From contig JAZKJV010008264.1 of assembly GCA_037367405.1 (NCBI GenBank), positions 372,001 through 436,000 of the forward strand: a stretch of 64,000 nucleotides of DNA, written 5' to 3'. The notes below the pieces were generated by a model that did no database searches, was not told the origin of the DNA, and was given only the letters and a program-made list of their open reading frames with translations. A program made the translations under genes and the position numbers. Shown one piece after another: positions 34,180 through 46,311 of the stretch. This stretch comes from Ottelia alismoides (taxonomy: Eukaryota > Streptophyta > Magnoliopsida > Alismatales > Hydrocharitaceae). Within the stretch, counting starts at the first letter, position 1. Every line of letters starts with the position of its first letter.

Positions 34180-35326
34180 TGATGAATCCACATTCATCAT
34201 CTTTATTCTATCATTTTGGCCACAAAAACCCTAGCTAATGCATGTAAATACCCTTAATTAGAGCATCTTAGCATTCATGCATGTGCATGTAAATAGTGTG
34301 TAAAATATTGTATTTAAAGCCAAAATTATAGAATAAATAAAAGAAAAGAAAAAAAGAATAAAATATTGTAAATATTTTATGACCCGAAACCTCGAGACCT
34401 AGGCATCTTGATGAATAGGTCGACAAGGAATAAAGTAGGGGGAGATAAGGGCCAGACACCTATTCAGTTTATTCTTTCCTTATTCAATTTTTGGGACCTA
34501 TTTTTGGTTCCACTTTTTATACCTCAAATAAAGAAACCTTGAACATGAAAGTTGTAGATAATTAAATAAATAAAAATACAAAATTTATTTCATACAAAAA
34601 TACTGTACAGATAAAAAGTTATGATCTAAATAAAAATCCAAAATACCAACTTCCCAGACCTGTATCTTGCACATAAAAGCTCGAAATGCATCAAACTCAC
34701 CTTTAATTGTATATAATTTAAAATAATCTATTTAATGAAGGTGGTTTCGCATTTGACGGAGCTACTGTTTGAAAGTTGAGTTTTGGATCCCTATTGTATA
34801 CTTGTACAGAATAGAATATTCATTTTATTATTTATTCATTATTTTTATAATTTTCTAATTTTATTTTTTTGTAAATATTATTTATAACTTATATGTACAT
34901 TAAAACAGGAACAAAAACCTCAAGAAAACACAAAATAAAATACTTATGTACAACACACCTAGGTATAATATCTTTACATATACCTATATAATTACTATTT
35001 ATATTTTATTAAGTGAACAAGATACATCAGAAAAATAAAATAAAAATATATTTAAATGTATAAAGATATTTTATAAATTTATAAAATAATAAACAAAATT
35101 AAATAAGTTAAATATACAAAATAAAAATAAAATAATAAAATATATAGATATATATACCTATATAGGGCATAAAGGGTAATTTGTAATTAAATACCTCATA
35201 AAAATAAATAAAAGCACCATAAATTTCTTTATAAAATAAGAAACATTTTTTTATAATCTAAAATTAATAAATTCATTTACTATTTTATTTCGATTTTACA
35301 AATAATTTTTGGCTCTAAATTTCCTA

Positions 35327-35346
35327 GTTGGTCCACGTGGACCAAC
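35327..35346. promoter_or_regulatory. G-box palindrome in Athila-type LTR
   Basis: GTTGGTCCACGTGGACCAAC is a perfect 20-base palindrome centred on CACGTG, the G-box bound by plant bZIP and bHLH factors. It is unchanged in the 3' LTR (49846-49865) and in the minus-strand LTR E (62760-62779), and nearly so in the older LTR H (31379). Confidence 0.6.
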
Positions 35347-35361
35347 AAGGTGCGGTCGCTT

Positions 35362-35377
35362 GTTGACCTCGGTCAAC
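35362..35377. promoter_or_regulatory. W-box-type palindrome in Athila-type LTR
   Basis: GTTGACCTCGGTCAAC gives two inverted TTGACC elements, the core of the WRKY-bound W-box, 15 bases after the G-box palindrome. It is repeated in the 3' LTR at 49881-49896 and, as GTTGACCGAGGTCAAC, in LTR E at 62729-62744. A regulatory role is inferred from motif identity and conservation only. Confidence 0.5.
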
Positions 35378-38003
35378 TCCCTGACCGAGGCCTGCAAGCT
35401 TCTGACGCCCGTGATTTTGTCCCATTTTCAAGAAATTCGAGCGCCTAATCCTTTCGTCCTCTCCCCTCGATTCCTTTTTGGGAATTCCTCTCTGTACATC
35501 CTTGATCCTCGCTGAGCCTTCAGATCTCCCCAGATCTTCATCATGTGCGCGTATTCTTGCTCCCAAACTCACACCACCACCTTGTATATATCTGACCCGC
35601 CACCTTCGAGCCCAATTTTGAACCCTTCTTGGCCTTCAATCCTCCTCCCTGTTGCGCTCTTCACATTGCCGGAGGTGACAGCTCCTCAACCGTACCCTCA
35701 GGCGAGTCGAGGAAGCCTCGAATCGGCTCCACCATCTCCGCCGACATCCGGCGTCGAGGTTCTACTACCTCAGGTCCCCCACCTTCAAGGTTGGCCCCTT
35801 TCCCCTTTTTTATCTCGCATTTTATTTCCCTTAGCTTCAGGATCAAAAACCCCCAACAATATCCGAGTTCCATCCATCGATTCGCCTCCCATCGCTCATC
35901 GCCGGAGCGCACCTCCGGCTGAAGCCCCCTCGCCTTCCACCGACCATCTCCGACTTCCCATTCGCCTCCGGGGGGTCCAGGCAGTTTTCCCTGGACCCTC
36001 TCACCCTGTTTTGCATGTCAAAGCACAATCAAAGCCCCTGGAGGCCATTTTGCGTAAATCGTCGGAGCTACCTAGAGCTCTGAGCTCCGCCGCTTCGCGC
36101 CAGCACCTCGACGTTCCTCCGATGAAGAGCCCTCCAGCATCTAGCCTGACCTCCCAAAAGCTCGCAGCTAAATTTTGGAGCCCATCCACCGTCGGAGACC
36201 CGAGATCGAGCACAGGGAAGTTCGCCTCGTCGGCGTTCTTCCCTGTTCCTCCATCTCGTTCCTCCGCCGGTCGATCGAGCCGCTGCCCCAGTTCTGATCT
36301 CCGTCGTTGGATCGCGTCACGCCACCACCGTCAGATCTTCATCCGAGGATCTAATCTCACCGTCCAGCTGCAAACCGTCATCGCGCGTTGTGCACGCGCC
36401 ATGTGGATAAGTGAGCGACCCTCCACCGTTCGATCGAGTACGAGGAATTAGGCGTGGGTATATTGCACTTCCCCCCTCGCCATTTTTTGTAGTTTAATTC
36501 AGTCCAGAAACTTTTAGGCGTAGTTTAAAAACTTTTGTAATATTTGCATCCAAGCCCCCGTACTTTCTTTATTTGCACTTAGGTCCTATCTACGTCACCT
36601 CACGTACCCGTACGCGTGAGGGGGCTGGGTATTTTGCATATGACCCTCTGAGGGTTTGTTTATTTCGTTTTAGTCCATTAAGTTTTTAATCAAGTTGTAA
36701 TATTTTGGTAAAATTGCATCTGAGCCCCCTGGAACTTTGTAAAATTGCAAAAATACCCCTGCTAGGTCACGTGCCCAATGCACGTGAGTTGGACATTTTG
36801 CAGCAAACTCCCTCTGGGTTTGGGTATTTAATTTTAGTCCAGAAAACTGTATTTAACGTTATATATCTTTGGAAAAATTGCAAGTAGGCTCTTGGACTTC
36901 TGTGTGTTTACATTTATGCCCTCGCTAGTATTGTATTTTTGCTTGGATGTTTGCATTTGTTTCATGCATCATTTTAACTCATAAAATTACCAAAAAAATA
37001 CCATAGGCTCCTGTTGCATTGTATTTTAATGCCATATTTTTAATTTGCATTTGTATTGCATTTTCATATTTATTAAAGATCAAAAACATGCATTTTCAGC
37101 ACTGTACGCATTAGAAAATCCATAAAAATTATAAAAAGTTTTTAAAAATTCCAAAAAAATTATATTTTGCATGTTTTATCATATTTTAGTGTCAGTCCAA
37201 AAATCATTAAAAAAATTCAAAGTAAAACTCCTAAAAAATAGAAACCCCTAAAACTTCATAAAAAATATAAAAAATTCTGAAAAAAGCTTAAAAATACAAA
37301 CTCAGTTTCTGTAGTTTCCTTATTTTATTTACTTTATTTTAAAATTAATTTGAGGAATTTTTAATACTGGTTGATAATTTTTATCCTCATTTTAATTCCA
37401 AGCAGTAGGTTAGTTCACTATTTTCTAGCATTTTGACTTTTAAAAAATACCAAAAACATCCATAAAAATCTCAAAAAATCATAAAAACATCATAAAATTA
37501 TAAAAAGACCAAAATCATTGTGTTTCTTGATTTTTGATTATCTTTACCTATTTTTATAAATACTCTATTCCTCTCTCTCTTATATTGTATATATATTCTA
37601 TTATTGAAAAAGAAAACATAAAAATATAAAATATAAAAAGAAAAGATAAAATCAATAAATTAAAAACAAAAATATAAAAATATAAAATCAAAAATTTAAA
37701 AAAATAAAATCCAAAACCCACAAAAAATAGCACATTTAGATAAATATTCACAACCACATTTTGTGCATCTTTGCTAGTTCTATCCTGATTGTTCCCTGTG
37801 TTCGACACTCTACACACTTGCACACTATACACATATTTGCAGAGTTATAATAAATTTGACTCCACATTTGTTTCTCATTGCTAGATTTATATATTGTGGG
37901 TTCATTGTTGATCAATACGGGTTTTGTAAGCGGTCGTCGCAACGACATTGTGGTCCCGCCTTGTGTGGACTATTTAGACCCTTGCCAAAACTGTGTTATC
38001 AAA

Positions 38004-38021
38004 TGGCGCCGTTGCTGGGGA
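38004..38021 (+). other. Primer-binding site of element D (tRNA-Asp type)
   Basis: TGGCGCCGTTGCTGGGGA lies two bases after the LTR end, with one difference from the usual Athila site. It is followed by AGCAACAG, which can fold back on GTTGCT. Confidence 0.88.
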
Positions 38022-39458
38022 GCAACAGTGTATAGAGCATTCTTTTGCGATTGATTGTGAATATTTGCCTATCTTTTTACCTATTTGTTTGATTATATTG
38101 CCTGACTGGTCTAATCACCCTTTTTGTTGAATTTTGTGCGAGGTACCGCCGAGCGAGGGAAGCGCTCGATCATAGGCGCTTGGGCACCCACGTGAAGGCT
38201 TGCGTAGCACCAAAGAGACATGGAGGCTTGAGAAGATCATCATCTCTTGTAGAACTTTTTGTAGTTTAAAAATTTTAATTTGAAGTGAGAGAGAGACTTA
38301 ATTTGTAATAACTTGGACTCTCTAGAACACTCGGGCCTAATTTCTAAGTGTTTGTTCACTTGGGGGCTCACCGCGGTTTTGTGTTTTTCGCAGCTTTATC
38401 GCTTTTATTCCTATTTGTTTCACGAGGATTTAGCCCCTAGAGATAGGAATTTTTGTTGATTGTGACGACTAAGAAGCTAAGGCCCAATCTCTAATATCTT
38501 GCCTGTACCTATAGAACGTAATTATACTTGGCTAAAAATCAATTGAAGAAGTTATTTGACTTGGACTAGAGACCACGTGCCGGGAGGGGTCGTATACAGC
38601 GCGTGCAGGATCCATTGTGGTGGACACCGATCGGCCCCCAAGACCGGACTCTGGACTCTCTTCCTTATCGTAGCTACTTGTTCTTCACGTTAATAGAAGT
38701 TGCTCATCTTAGTACGATTTCCTCGTGCATGCATTTAGGTAGTTTTATTTATTGTCTTTAAATTATACACGGATCACTTTGCATGTAGAATGTTGGTGAA
38801 AAGGTACGCATCTCTATCCCTGCATGCATCATAGATTTTGACCGCGCATCGGCTTTTTCGTTTTCCTCCCCCAGTTTTATTGGACTCTTAAATAACAAGG
38901 AAATTGGAAAATTCGTTAGATGATGATTGCTCAGAAAAATACATAAAAAGTGAAAACAATAAAAATTGGGACTATTACTGCAAACTTGACCTTAAAACTC
39001 ATCCCACCAAAAACTTTGTCTTGGGGAGAGTAACCCCCTCCTTGTTTGATTTATCTGCTGCAAGAGAGTGACCCGACACTAGGATAGAGCCACATCTGAA
39101 ATTTTAGTTGACTACTAATCGTGCTTAGTCGTTCTCCAGTGAGGATCTCTCCGGTAACCGGTAAAGCGGACCGCGATGTCCTTAACAGATTGAATTAGCG
39201 GGAACAACCGGGTTATGGTCCGCAATTCATACTGGCTGGGAAAGATCTGACGTGGATTGGGACAGTCAGCTAGGAAAGTAGGGTACCTAACAGCTCGCTC
39301 TAACGCTCTGATAGATTGACTCATCACCTAATAAAATTTGACAAGATAACAGACCGAACTCTCACGGTCATCAGCTCAAGAGTTGTGTAGGTGAATTGGT
39401 GGTTTGATTGATCATCTTGTTTGCATTCCAGATCTCATCCGCCTTTCTCTAGATCAAG
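38022..39458 (+). other. Leader of element D
   Basis: Untranslated leader between the primer site and gag. No frame of note. The pattern GAGAGAGACTTA...GTAATAACTTGGACTCT...AAGTGTTTGTTCACTTG recurs in the leader of element F (about 59175-59260), which helps classify F. Confidence 0.7.
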
Positions 39459-41910
39459 ATGATGGGAAGGAGATCCCTTAGGCCACACCTGGTGGCACCG
39501 CTATCGAGCACTCCTCCTTTTTCATCTAGGTCGGCTTCGGGGAGTCCAGACCCACTCTCCGAGCCTGAGTTTACATCCACCCTGTTCCCCCTCGATCACC
39601 CTTCTTCTTCTATCAGTTTAGTGGTGTCAGATTTTAGTGCAGAATAGAGTACAGAACATTTGACGACACCTGAGATGGATTCTTTTGGCTTTGCAAAAAA
39701 TCGAGACATGGAAGGGAGAGAGGAACACCTAGATGAGCAAAGACCACCTCCATACCTATTTGATCAAGCTGCCATCAACAACTCACTGTTAGCATCCCTG
39801 AAAACCATGCAGAGACATATCCGGGATCAGGGGATGGTCATGGGTGAAATCATGAGAGAGATGCGTGAGGGACGAGAAGAAAGAAATGAGGGCGGTGATA
39901 TACCAGATGCAGAAGGAGGAGGACCTGATCAGGAGCGACCGCCACCAACAACCATGAGGCAGTTGCATAACCCAGCTGCAACACTCACTCACCGATGGAT
40001 CAGACTCCCTCCCATATATGGAGACTTCGAGCTTCGACCACATACTATTCAGCTACTGCCTAAGTTTCACGGGCTGGCTACAGAAGAATCGCACCTCCAT
40101 CTGCAAGAATTCGAGATGATATGCAGTACAATCCATGATCGGTTTGTGACTGAGGACACCATCAAAATGATTGCCTTCTTATTCTCCTTGGTTTATAGAG
40201 CCGCCTATAGGCTCAAACACTTAGGGAGGTACATCAACACTTGGGAGCAACTCCGGACCGCATACTTAAACAAGTATTACCCACTCGACCGGACAAACGC
40301 AGCAAGAGCTATGATCAGCAACTTCACCATGTTCCCAAATGAACGATTCCATGAAGCCTGGGATCACTTTAGAGAGCTCATTGACCGATGTCCGCATCAT
40401 GACATATCAAAGCCCAACTTGGTTCAGAGTTTCTTTTGTGGGCTGACACCGGAGCTGCAGGGGCTTGTTAATGCCTCTTGTAGAGGATCATCCTTTTCAA
40501 AGGGTGAAGATGATGTTTGGGCCATTTATGAAGGAATGTCAGAAAACTCTACAGTTATGGCCCAAGCCAGAGTCTACACACAGCAAAACCCCCCAAGGAG
40601 CAGGATCATACCAGAGGATCGCCCGCATCGATGCTGGTCCCCATACTTCGTCAGCAGCAACAGCACAAGATGAATCATCAGCGGTTGATATGGGCATAAT
40701 CAGTGAAAAGTTGGACCGCCTTGAGATTCTGGAGAAAAAGCAGGGCCAAGGTCTGACACAAATTGACCAGTTGGCTAAGTCTATGAGTGACCTGAAGACT
40801 CACATCTTGAGTATTCAGGAGGCACAATCATCATCACATCAGTATCCCAGGTCACTGACTGAGTCCAGAGGTAGCCATTCTACCCCACCACCTCCCGCAT
40901 ACCGCCATGTTCACCATGTTCAGGAGGTGCCGGTACAACAGTTGCCACATTATTCACAACAGCCACCATCTCAGGACACTCAGATGGTGGTCTATCAACC
41001 GGATCAACCATTGGCAGCATTACCACCTCCACCCTTCGAGTAGGAGCCGTTGATGGAAGTCAACGGGATATGGTACGACCGGTACCCCCAGCAGCCCGGG
41101 ATTCGCCGCGATCACCCCGGATTTTGTTGGACCACTGGAGGTTCCTCCTCCCAACAACATCCTCCAGCCCAGGGCAACCATAGTAGTCAACACCAGCAAC
41201 CCCAATACTCCCAACAACAGCAACAACAATATCTGCAGAACCCTCTTCACACCTACCAAGGACAACAGTGGAGGCAGCGACAATAGCCGTACCAGCAGCA
41301 ACAGCCCCAATATTCTCACCAGCAACCTCAGTTCCAGTGAGGGAACACTCCCAGTTCCCCCACACCTACCATGAAGAACCCAGCACTTGATGATCTCTCC
41401 CGCTTGCTTTCTGAACAGCAGGCATCCTTCCGGCGAGAAATGGATGAGTTCCGGCAGGAAATGAGGGACATTATGAAAGGCAAAGCCGCCATACCTGCAC
41501 AGAGCAAGCCGAATCTGAATAACTTGAAGAGAAAATCTGAGCAGGTACAGTTTGCAGAGGATACTACTCCTAGTGCTTATTTGAATGACATGCATTCTAT
41601 GTTTGATACTCACTTCGTGTCACTTAGGAGCAGTAGGGAACCAGCCGGCGGCGGCTCATCTGAGGGACAACACCATGGAGATTCTAGATCCCCAGATGAG
41701 GAGAGGAGCGGTGCTGATGCCGCTAGCAACAATGATGATGACGGTGGTGCTAATGCCACCAAGGATGACCTTCCAGACGACGGAGCTAAGACCGTCATGA
41801 TACCAGATGCAGACAGTGGTGCTGAAGCCACCATTTTTGATGACGAATCAGAGCGCGGTGCTGAGGCCGCAAAGAAGAATATTTGGGTGGTGCTGATGCC
41901 CCCATTTTGA
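39459..41910 (+). pseudogene. Gag pseudogene of element D
   Basis: A start at 39459 opens a frame stopped by TAG at 39645-39647; the same frame continues from 39660 to 40673. The Athila gag core is clear: LRPHTIQLLPKFHGLATEES, HLHLQEFEMICSTI, WEQLRTAYLNKYYP, NFTMFPNERFHEAWDHFREL and FFCGLTPELQGLVNA. A frameshift in about 40560-40640 leads into ISEKLDRLEILEKK, then a Pro- and Gln-rich region with stops at 41041 and 41284. An acidic tail from 41371 (FRREMDEFRQEMRDIMKG) contains repeats of GA(D/E)A. It was probably a capsid-forming protein. Confidence 0.85.
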
Positions 41911-41982
41911 GTCCATCTTTATTCCAACCTTCTGTACTACCATTTTCTGTATCCCTGGACATCAGGAAAAAGACAAAAAAAT

Positions 41983-43230
41983 ATGAATAAAGGAAAGGTC
42001 TCTCTATTAATTCCGAGTCCATGTGTGATGAATGATGATGATTGCATGGATTTCAGTCCTTCACAGGGCCAGAAACCTACTCCTAGCCCTCTGTCTGAGG
42101 AGGGCCCATCCTTCCCCTTCCCTCAAGCACTCCGCGCAGCGAAGGGAAATAAAACAAAAAATCCTAAAAAGAAAGAACAGTTAGAGTTCAGCCAACAGAT
42201 GATAGACAGATTTCAGATACAGCTGACTCTACAGGAGGCACTTGAGAACATCCCCCTCTTCCAAAAGAATCTAAGGGAGAAAACCACCGTATGCAGGAAG
42301 AAGAGGAGCAACAGAGGAGAGATCCATGTGCTCACACGTGCCACATGTTGTGCCATTCAGAACCAACTGCAAACTAAAAGACCATATGTAGGAGCTCCTT
42401 ATGTCAGATGCCATATTAGTGAGCAGCAGTTCGACCGTACTATATTAGACAGCGACTCTTCTATCAACCTCCTTCCGGCAACCTTACTCGACCGATTCGA
42501 GTTTGGCCCTCTTCTTCGGAGCATGACAGTCCTTCAGTTTGCTGATCGATCGATTAAGAGGCCAAAGGGGTTGTTGAGAGATGTGGTCGTTACCATTCAG
42601 GGCTTGAAATTCCCCATGGACTTTGTTATATTGGACATGGAGATCCCTGAGTCGGTAACAGATGCCCCCATCATACTAGGACGCCCATTCTTGGCCACAG
42701 CCAAGGCGGTGACCGACCATGATAATGGGAAGGTGTACTTTCGCGTAGAGGGCGAGAGTATACAAATAGAGATGGTCGATGCGATCAGAGCGAGAGATTT
42801 AGCCTGCTTAGAGAAAAACAGTGACACAGTGCAACTGACAGATGCAGAGTTAGTCGTCCACCAGGAGTGTGATTTTGTGGTGACCGATGATGAAGCAGTT
42901 TGGAAAGATCCAGAAGCACGAGCACTCGCCTTATCTGCAGATTCAGAGTACACACCTTTTATGGCAGATGAGAGTTTGGAGAGCACACCCTTGGCAGAGG
43001 ACACCATACAGGTTGACAGCTGCGTACTGAGTGGTGACATTGATATATGTTCTGATTCAGATCCCTCGGAGGCAGCCTTTGATTGGAAGGACTTTGATAC
43101 ATATTTGCCATGTCTGTTTCCAGACGAGCCGACAGATAGGACGGAGAGCGAGCCAGCACAGATGATAGACACACCAGCAGGGTTCCCTTCGTCAGATGAT
43201 CACGTACAACGAGAGTTCTCACATGCAGAC
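41983..43230 (+). pseudogene. Aspartic protease region of element D
   Basis: First part of a 587-codon frame (41983-43746). From about residue 145 it matches Athila-type protease: LDSDSSINLLPATLLDRF, LQFADRSIKRPKGLLRDV, FPMDFVILDME and PIILGRPFLATAKAV. The catalytic Asp is at codon 42448-42450, but the motif, normally D-x-G-A-S, reads DSDSS; the invariant Gly is Asp. That alone is likely to abolish the activity that cuts the polyprotein. A long acidic spacer (residues about 300-420) leads to the polymerase. Confidence 0.85.
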
Positions 43231-44455
43231 CTGGTTGCTTTCACGCAGACATATCAGAAGCCAGATTTGCCAGCTCCCATCAAGCCAGAACTGAAGCCTT
43301 TACTGCAGTCGCTCAAGTATAGATTCCTTGCGGGTGAACCAGAAATGCACCCAGTCATTATCTCAGGAGATTTGACCGGAGAACAAGAATCTCGTCCGAT
43401 GGAGGTTCTTGAAAGAAACAACAAGGCAATAGGATGGAGTGTGGATGATCTCAAGGGGATAAGTCCGGCTCTGTGCTCCCACCATATCTACCTCGAGGAG
43501 AACTCTAAGCCCTCTCGTGAGTTCCAGCGACGGCTGAACCTGAATCTTCAAGATGTGGTAATGAAGGAAATATCCAAATGGTGGAGCGTCGATTTTATCT
43601 ACCCCATCTCCGACTCCAAGTGGGTTTGTCCTTTACATGTGGTGCCCAAGAAGACGGGTATCACTACAGTTGTGAATGAGTCTGGAGAAGAGATCGCCAC
43701 CCGGGTACCCAATTCTTGGAGGGTCTGTGTGGATACAGACGATTGAATGAGGCCACCGAGAACGGTAATTTCCCGCTACTATTTATTGATCAGATTATCG
43801 AGAGGCTAGCTAGGAAAAGTCATTACTTTTTTCTTGACGGGTACTCCGGATACAATCAAGTGGCCATTGCGCCCGAAGATCAGGATAAAACGACGTTCAC
43901 CTGTCCATTTGGGACGTATGCTTTCAGACGGATGCCCTTTGGTCTATGTAATGCCCCTGCGACATTCCAGAGGTGCATGTTGTCCATTTTTCGGACATGA
44001 TAGGTGACTGTTTAGAGGTCTTCATGGATGATTTCTCGGTCTATGGCGACAGGTTTGATGCTTGTCTTGACTTCCTAGACCGAGTGCTTCAACGCTGCAT
44101 AGAGGTAAACCTTGTACTATCTTGGGAGAAGAGCCACTTTATGGTGACTCAGGGGACGGTCCTCAGTCACATCATCTCCAACAGGGCATGGAGGTTGATC
44201 CGGTCAAGATAGATATCATTCAAAAACTCAATCCACCGTCTAATCTGAAACAGTTGCAGTCTTTTCTGGGGCATGTCGGTTTCTACCAACGGTTCATTCA
44301 GGACTTCAGTAGAATTGCCCGACCGCTTACAGATTTATTGACTAAAGACACCGAGTTCCTCATAGATGATAAGTGTCTTAAGTCCTTCGAGACTCTCAAT
44401 AATTTAGTTGTCGAGGCTCATATCCTTCAACCACCCGATTGGTCTCTCCCATTTG
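43231..44455 (+). pseudogene. Reverse transcriptase of element D
   Basis: Begins in the 41983 frame with KPELKPLLQSLKYRFL, GISPALCSHHIYLEE and SKWVCPLHVVPKK. A frameshift near 43735 leads to YRRLNEATENGNFPL, HYFFLDGYSGYNQVAIAPED and MPFGLCNAPATFQRCM. Another near 43985 leads to the catalytic FMDDFSVYG, and another near 44190 to SFLGHVGFYQRFIQDFSRIARPL. So three frameshifts lie within one domain, while the catalytic Asp pair is intact. Confidence 0.88.
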
Positions 44456-44930
44456 AGATCATGACGGACGCTTCTGACTACCATTGGGGCTATGCTTGGA
44501 CATAGGAGGGATGGATTACCTTATGCCATACACTACGCTAGCCGGACGTTGGATGCAGCTCAGAGGAACTACACAGTGACTGAGAAAGAAATGCTAGAGG
44601 TAGTCTTTGCTTTGGATAAGTATAGATCTTACATTCTTGGATCTAGAGTGACAATTTTTACAGATCATACTGCCATTCGGTACCTAATGTCAAAGAAGGA
44701 TGCCAAAGCCAGATTGACCCGATGGATCCTTCTCCTCCAAGAATTTGATATTGAGATTAAGTATAAGCCTGGAGTTAAGAATGTTGTGGCAGATCACCTC
44801 TCCCGCTTAGAGAACCTTGAGGAACCTGAGCCCATAGAACCTATTACTGAGACTTTTCCAGATGAGGCGATCCTTGCTATCACCTCTCTTCCATGGTATG
44901 CCGACATTGTGAATTACCTTGTTGACAAAT
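44456..44930 (+). pseudogene. RNase H of element D
   Basis: Starts with FEIMTDASDYHWG (catalytic Asp present); a frameshift at about 44500 follows. The second piece from 44492 continues with YASRTLDAAQRNYTVTEKEML, FALDKYRSYILGSRVTIFTDH, DIEIKYKPGVKNVVADHLSRL. Order and motifs are those expected downstream of a Ty3 polymerase. It is inactivated by the frameshift. Confidence 0.87.
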
Positions 44931-45089
44931 CCATTCCACAAGGTGGCCCAGACAACGGCTTGAGACCTTCCTTGCGAAGGCCAAGTCGTACCATTGGGAG
45001 GACCCCGTCCTTTATCATGAAGGAGGGGACAACATCTGGAGACGGTGCATTCCTCAAGATGAGCAACGTAGTGTCCTCACCTACTGCCA

Positions 45090-46200
45090 CAAGCTTGAGG
45101 TAGGAGGACATCATTCTGGGAGACATACAACACAGAAGGTGCTCCAATCCGACCTTTGGTGGCCTACCCTTTTCAAGGATTCTGATGAGTTCGTGAGAAG
45201 GTGTACTGATTGTCAGAAGATGGGTACTTGCGGACAGAGAGACATGATGCCCATGCAGCCCATTCACTTTTGTGAGGTTTTTGATGCATGGGGAATTAAT
45301 TTCATGGGCCCATTTCCTAAAAGTCAGGGGTTTGAATATATTCTTCTTGCTGTGGATTATGTTAGTTGTTGGGTTGAAGCCATCCCCGCCCGAGCCGCAG
45401 ATGCTAAAACCGTATCTCGTTTCTTGAGGAAAAATATTATTTCACGGTTCGGGGTGCCTAGAGTCTTGATTTCAGATGGGGGGTCTCACTTTATTAACGA
45501 CAAGGTTAGGGCCCTTACAGACGAGTTCAGTATTGACCATCGTGTTGCCACACCGTATCACCTTCAGACTAATGGTCTTGCTGAAGTATCGAATAGGGAG
45601 ATTAAGACAATTTTACAGAAGGTAGTCCGCCCACACCGAAAGGATTGGTCACCGCTTTTGGACTCGGTCTTGTGGGCCTATCGGACTTCCTTCAAGACAC
45701 CATTAGGGACATCTCCCTTTCGTCTCGTCTATGGCAAGCTGTGCCATCTATCAGTGGAGATAAAGCATAAGTCACTTTGGGCAATTACAGAGCTATTATT
45801 GGATCCCAAGAGTGTAGGAGAATAGAGGAAAGAAGAGTTAGCAGCCCTGGAAGAATTAAGAGATACAACCTTCTCAAGTTGCCTACAGTATAAGGAGAAA
45901 GTAAAAGTATGGCACGATTCCCGAATCAGCCATAAACAATTTGAGCCAGATCAGCAAGTATAGCTATTTGATGCTAGGTTAAAATTATTCCCAGGGAAAC
46001 TACAAAGTAAATGGAAAGGACCATATGTGGTCCGGAAGGTGCATGATAATGGCAGCATTGATATATCCGAACCTTCATCATCTTCCACTTTTAAAGTCAA
46101 TGGTCAGCGCTTGAAACCATATCTAGATCATGACCCACCGACCGTTGATGTTGCCCCGATTCATCTGGTACGAGACGTGCTCTTTAACTCACAACTTATA
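45090..46200 (+). pseudogene. Integrase of element D, first catalytic Asp replaced
   Basis: The frame from 45139 shows [17 protein letters not shown] of the zinc-binding part, and then [14 protein letters not shown]. The family has GIDFMGPFP, so the first Asp of the catalytic D-D-E triad is Asn (AAT at 45298-45300). The second Asp (ISDGGSHF) and the Glu ([11 protein letters not shown]) remain. TAG at 45823-45825 and TAG near 45961 interrupt the C-terminal part, which ends KWKGPYVVRKVHDNGSIDI and FKVNGQRLKPYL. The enzyme would be inactive even if read through. Confidence 0.9.
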
Positions 46201-46311
46201 CATCTCGTACATGATTATCACTTCTATCCTCCTTTGTACAGATCCATTTGTATATATCATTCATTCATTCTTCCGTTATGTATGTCACCCCATCTTCATC
46301 CTATAATTTTG

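Larger units (their letters stand above)
34180..38001 (+). repeat. 5' LTR of element D
   Basis: Runs from TGATGAATCCACATTCATCA to CTGTGTTATCA, starting with a small inverted repeat (GATGAAT...ATTCATC). The first 1.1 kb is AT-rich. Then come a G-box palindrome (35327-35346), a W-box palindrome (35362-35377), a GC-rich 1.1-kb part, three diverged units of about 165 bases (36455-36960) built around TTTTGCA and AAAATTGCA, and an AT-rich end. Long GC-rich frames here (such as 35543-36451) are not treated as genes, because an indel against the 3' LTR shifts the frame. Confidence 0.92.

Noticed and set aside
35309..36451. Long frame in the D 5' LTR (about 380 codons with one stop), partly open also in the 3' LTR (49828-50694)
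   Set aside because: A one-base deletion in the 3' copy (CAGGTCCCCCA against CAGGCCCCCA) shifts the frame, another frame is open at the same place, and GC-rich composition explains the lack of stops. Frame is not conserved, so I do not call a protein.
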